NCBI GenBank assembly: GCA_003221005.1 | Contig: QHTZ01000076.1 | Coordinates: 1-36,343, forward strand | Source of the DNA: Gemmatimonadota bacterium | GTDB taxonomy: Bacteria; Gemmatimonadota; Gemmatimonadetes; Gemmatimonadales; GWC2-71-9 | Direction of reading: 5' to 3' | Length of the DNA: 36,343 nt | In this document: in pieces, positions 34,143 through 36,343 of the stretch | How positions within the stretch are numbered: position 1 is the first letter of the stretch | Layout: each line of letters opens with the position of its first letter | Position numbers and translations under genes: made by a program | Notes under the pieces: model-generated | The model's database searches: none | Told to the model about the DNA's origin: nothing | Seen by the model: only the letters and a program-made list of their open reading frames with translations

Positions 34143-35344
34143 TCCTGCTCTCCATCGCGCTCGGGCTGCTCGCTACCGTCTTGCTGCTGCCGACGGTATC
34201 CGATCTGACGGCCGTGCTCCGCATCCTGGTGCGGGGGCGTACGCCGGCTCCGGTGGCGCCGGCCGACCCGCCGCGGTTCCTGTTTCTCGTGCCCGCGCAC
34301 GACGAGGAGCTCCTGCTGGCGCGTTGTCTCGAATCACTCAAGGGCCTGCGCTATCCTTCAGCGCGCTTCGACATCGTGGTGATCGCCGACAATTGCAGCG
34401 ATCGAACCGCCGATATCGCTCGTGCCGCAGGGGTCCGCTGTCTGGAGCGGACCGCGCCGAACGCGCCGGGCAAGCCTCGAGCGATCTCGTGGGCCGTATC
34501 ACTGCTTCCGGTGCGTGACTACGACGGGCTTGTTATCGTGGATGCCGACACGGAAGTCGCGCGAGACTTCGCCCTGCAATTGGCGGCGCGCGGGCCGCTG
34601 GCGCACAGGGTATTGCAACCGCACAGCGGCATTCTCAATCCCTCGGAAAACGCGCTGACGCGGATGGGCGCGGTCCTGGCCGCCGCCGACTACGATTTTG
34701 CGTACGTCCTGAAGACGCGGGCCGGACTGAATGTGCCGCTCAGCGTCGGGATGTGCCTTGGGTCAGGAGTGCTCGCCGCCACCGGGTGGACGGCTCACTC
34801 CCTCTCAGAAGATTGGGAATTGTACGCGGTGCTCACCGAGCGCGGCGTGAGGATCGAAGGCGTGCCAGCCGCCAAGATCCGTTCCTTGGAGGCCTCGACG
34901 CTGCGGGAGGCCGCCAGCCAGCGGCGCCGCTGGACCGCCGGTAAACTCACCGTCTTGGTACGCCACGCGGGACCGTTACTCCGTAGTCGGAGCATCGGGC
35001 TGGCGCAGAAGGTGGACAGCTTGGCGGCACTGAGCGTCACGGGACCCGTGGCGCATCTCTGCGCAGTGGCCGTGGCCGTCACGGCGGCCCTGCTCCTCCG
35101 ACCGCCGGGGTCGCCGTTGCTCGCCACCGCACTGCTGCTCACGCTCGTGCGCCCTGCGGTATACACGCTTGTCGCGCTCTGCGCGGACCCGGAGCCCGTC
35201 CGAGCGGCGCTGGCGTTCGCCTATCTCCCGCTCTACGCGATCTGGCGTGCCGGGATCACCGCGAGCGCCCTGGCGATGCTCGGCGACAAACCCTGGGTTC
35301 GCACGCAACGGCATGTCCCGCCTCCGCCCCGGCCATTGGGCTAG
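34139..35344 (+). CDS. Membrane glycosyltransferase, family 2, with processive-type motifs
   Basis: A 401-residue GT2 enzyme. An N-terminal membrane helix (ILLSIALGLLATVLLLP) is followed by a GT-A domain with FLVPAHDEE, IADNCSDRT, DADTEV (DxD), SEDWEL (ED, catalytic base) and QRRRW (QxxRW), and then C-terminal membrane helices. The D, DxD, ED, QxxRW set is typical of cellulose/chitin/hyaluronan-synthase-like enzymes, but in Wzy loci such proteins often add single sugars. It is translationally coupled to the polymerase gene by an ATGA overlap. It ends 6 bases from the stop of the convergent last gene. Confidence 0.85.
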   Translation: MILLSIALGLLATVLLLPTVSDLTAVLRILVRGRTPAPVAPADPPRFLFLVPAHDEELLLARCLESLKGLRYPSARFDIVVIADNCSDRTADIARAAGVRCLERTAPNAPGKPRAISWAVSLLPVRDYDGLVIVDADTEVARDFALQLAARGPLAHRVLQPHSGILNPSENALTRMGAVLAAADYDFAYVLKTRAGLNVPLSVGMCLGSGVLAATGWTAHSLSEDWELYAVLTERGVRIEGVPAAKIRSLEASTLREAASQRRRWTAGKLTVLVRHAGPLLRSRSIGLAQKVDSLAALSVTGPVAHLCAVAVAVTAALLLRPPGSPLLATALLLTLVRPAVYTLVALCADPEPVRAALAFAYLPLYAIWRAGITASALAMLGDKPWVRTQRHVPPPPRPLG

Positions 35345-35350
35345 GTGGCC

Positions 35351-36343
35351 TCAGGGTCGGCTCAGCCGCACCCCGTCGATCCAGTAGTAGTCGGTCTCCG
35401 TCTTGCGCACACCGCTGTTCCCGCCCCACGTCGGGGCAAACATGAACTGGACAAAGTTCGGGTTGTCGAAGTTCACGTTCGTATAGTTGCCCACCAGGGT
35501 CGGCGCCGCATCCCCGAGCTTCGTCGCCCACCAGCGCACGATCCCGTCCCGCGCCGTGGGCGACGTGCTCCCCTTGCAATACAGCTCGATCCGATACCAG
35601 GTGCCCGGCGCAATCACATAGTTCCCGCCATTGACGTTGCCAAACAGATGCCACACGGTCCCCGAGCCCGCCGAGTTCGCCAGATGCCCGTTGGCTGCGG
35701 CGAGGAATTCCAGGGTCACCGTCAGGTAGTAAGCCGCCTGGTTCTGGTTGTTCATCATAACGATGAGATTGGCGACCGGGCCCGGCGACGCATCCATCCA
35801 GAACGAGATCTTGTCGATGCCGCTGGGATCGCCCTGCCAGGGCGTGCTCGCCTTCCACCAGAACGCGGTGTAGTACTCCCGCCCCACCGGGGCTGGGTTG
35901 GTGTAGAGGGTCCAGGGTTCCGTCCCGCTCAGCAGCCCCGCGGGGAACGTGATCTGGGCCACCCCCGGGGGGGATAGCGGGGCGGCGGCATCACCCACGA
36001 CCGCGGCCAATCCCGTTCCCGCCGTCTGATTCCAGAGGTTCGCACCGCTCATGAAGCTCCCAGTCGGGCTCGTCACCAGCTGACTGTAGGACCAATCCGT
36101 CAACGTCGTGTACCCCGCCGGCTCGTTCGGCCACGCCCCCCCGGCCGGTGGTGGCGGTGATGCCGTCACCGTGAGGGTGGCGGAGCCGGTGATGCCGCCG
36201 CTCGAGGCGCTGATGGTGGCGGGGCCAGCCACGAGGCCGGTCGCGAGCCCGCTCGCACTCACCGTCGCTACAGCCGCGGCGCTGCTCGCCCACGTGACGG
36301 GGCGCCCAGTGAGCGTGTTGCCCGCCGCATCCTTGAGAGTGGC
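35351..36343 (-). CDS. Secreted Ig-like plus concanavalin-like protein (partial, 5' end outside the window)
   Basis: The frame is open to the window edge, so the N-terminus is missing; GTG 36262 is internal. The visible part begins with a BIG2-type bacterial Ig-like domain (LKDAAGNTLTGRPVTWASS, VATVSASGLATGLVAGPATI). A Pro-rich linker follows, then a domain of about 230 residues whose beta-strand pattern resembles concanavalin A-like lectin/glucanase folds: YYTAFWWKAS, GTWYRIELYCKGS and a final YYWIDGVRLS. Such proteins are extracellular and may bind or cut polysaccharide; no catalytic residues can be assigned. Its placement beside the polymerase operon suggests a link to the polymer, but it may be independent. 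Confidence 0.65.
   Translation of the reverse strand, partial: ATLKDAAGNTLTGRPVTWASSAAAVATVSASGLATGLVAGPATISASSGGITGSATLTVTASPPPPAGGAWPNEPAGYTTLTDWSYSQLVTSPTGSFMSGANLWNQTAGTGLAAVVGDAAAPLSPPGVAQITFPAGLLSGTEPWTLYTNPAPVGREYYTAFWWKASTPWQGDPSGIDKISFWMDASPGPVANLIVMMNNQNQAAYYLTVTLEFLAAANGHLANSAGSGTVWHLFGNVNGGNYVIAPGTWYRIELYCKGSTSPTARDGIVRWWATKLGDAAPTLVGNYTNVNFDNPNFVQFMFAPTWGGNSGVRKTETDYYWIDGVRLSRP

Overview
The window is GC-rich and densely coded. It holds 32 supported protein genes, two of them cut by the window edges, and no RNA gene, CRISPR array or transposase that I can see. An RsbRST stressosome, sigma-54 activators, a Wzx/Wzy/Wzc exopolysaccharide locus, short lipoprotein signals and choice-of-anchor-P secreted proteins occur together here. 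That fits an environmental didermal bacterium, and the lipoprotein style suggests Gemmatimonadota. The taxon is an inference, not a demonstrated fact.

Region 1 (1-4250, minus strand) is one operon read toward low coordinates: RsbR co-antagonist, RsbS, RsbT kinase, RsbX phosphatase, a sigma-54 activator with a degenerate receiver domain, and a truncated unknown protein. It is preceded by a textbook -24/-12 sigma-54 promoter. No RsbU, RsbV, RsbW or sigma-B gene is present, so the stressosome output here may be the sigma-54 activator itself.

Region 2 (4366-8711, minus strand) has two tandem, diverged copies of a two-gene module: a lipoprotein ending in a post-COAP-like domain, then an anchorless choice-of-anchor-P (COAP) secreted protein. 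Each module starts at a perfect TGGCAC-N5-TTGC sigma-54 promoter. Each ends in a roughly 107-base non-coding element whose two copies are far more alike than the genes. Their differences preserve base pairing on the transcribed strand, which suggests an undescribed structured RNA.

Region 3 (8781-36343) is a Wzx/Wzy-type exopolysaccharide locus in several operons of both orientations. Precursor and export functions are WecB, a Wza-like protein, GlmS and a zinc-ribbon protein. Regulation comes from a degenerate REC-GGDEF protein, a sigma-54 response regulator and a soluble histidine kinase. Assembly comes from a Wzc-like tyrosine kinase, an initiating sugar transferase, three glycosyltransferases, a flippase and an O-antigen-ligase/polymerase. 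Decoration comes from two polysaccharide deacetylases, an SGNH protein, an alkaline-phosphatase-fold protein, an AsnB-type amidotransferase, a formyltransferase and an ATP-grasp protein. The last gene is a truncated secreted Ig-like plus concanavalin-like protein.

Sigma-54-type sites also lie in front of the REC-GGDEF gene and the polymerase operon, with a weaker one before wzc. The simplest overall reading is a sigma-54 regulon that couples a stressosome, secreted COAP proteins and capsule or exopolysaccharide assembly. The four convergent gene junctions of region 3 abut or overlap, leaving no room for intrinsic terminators.
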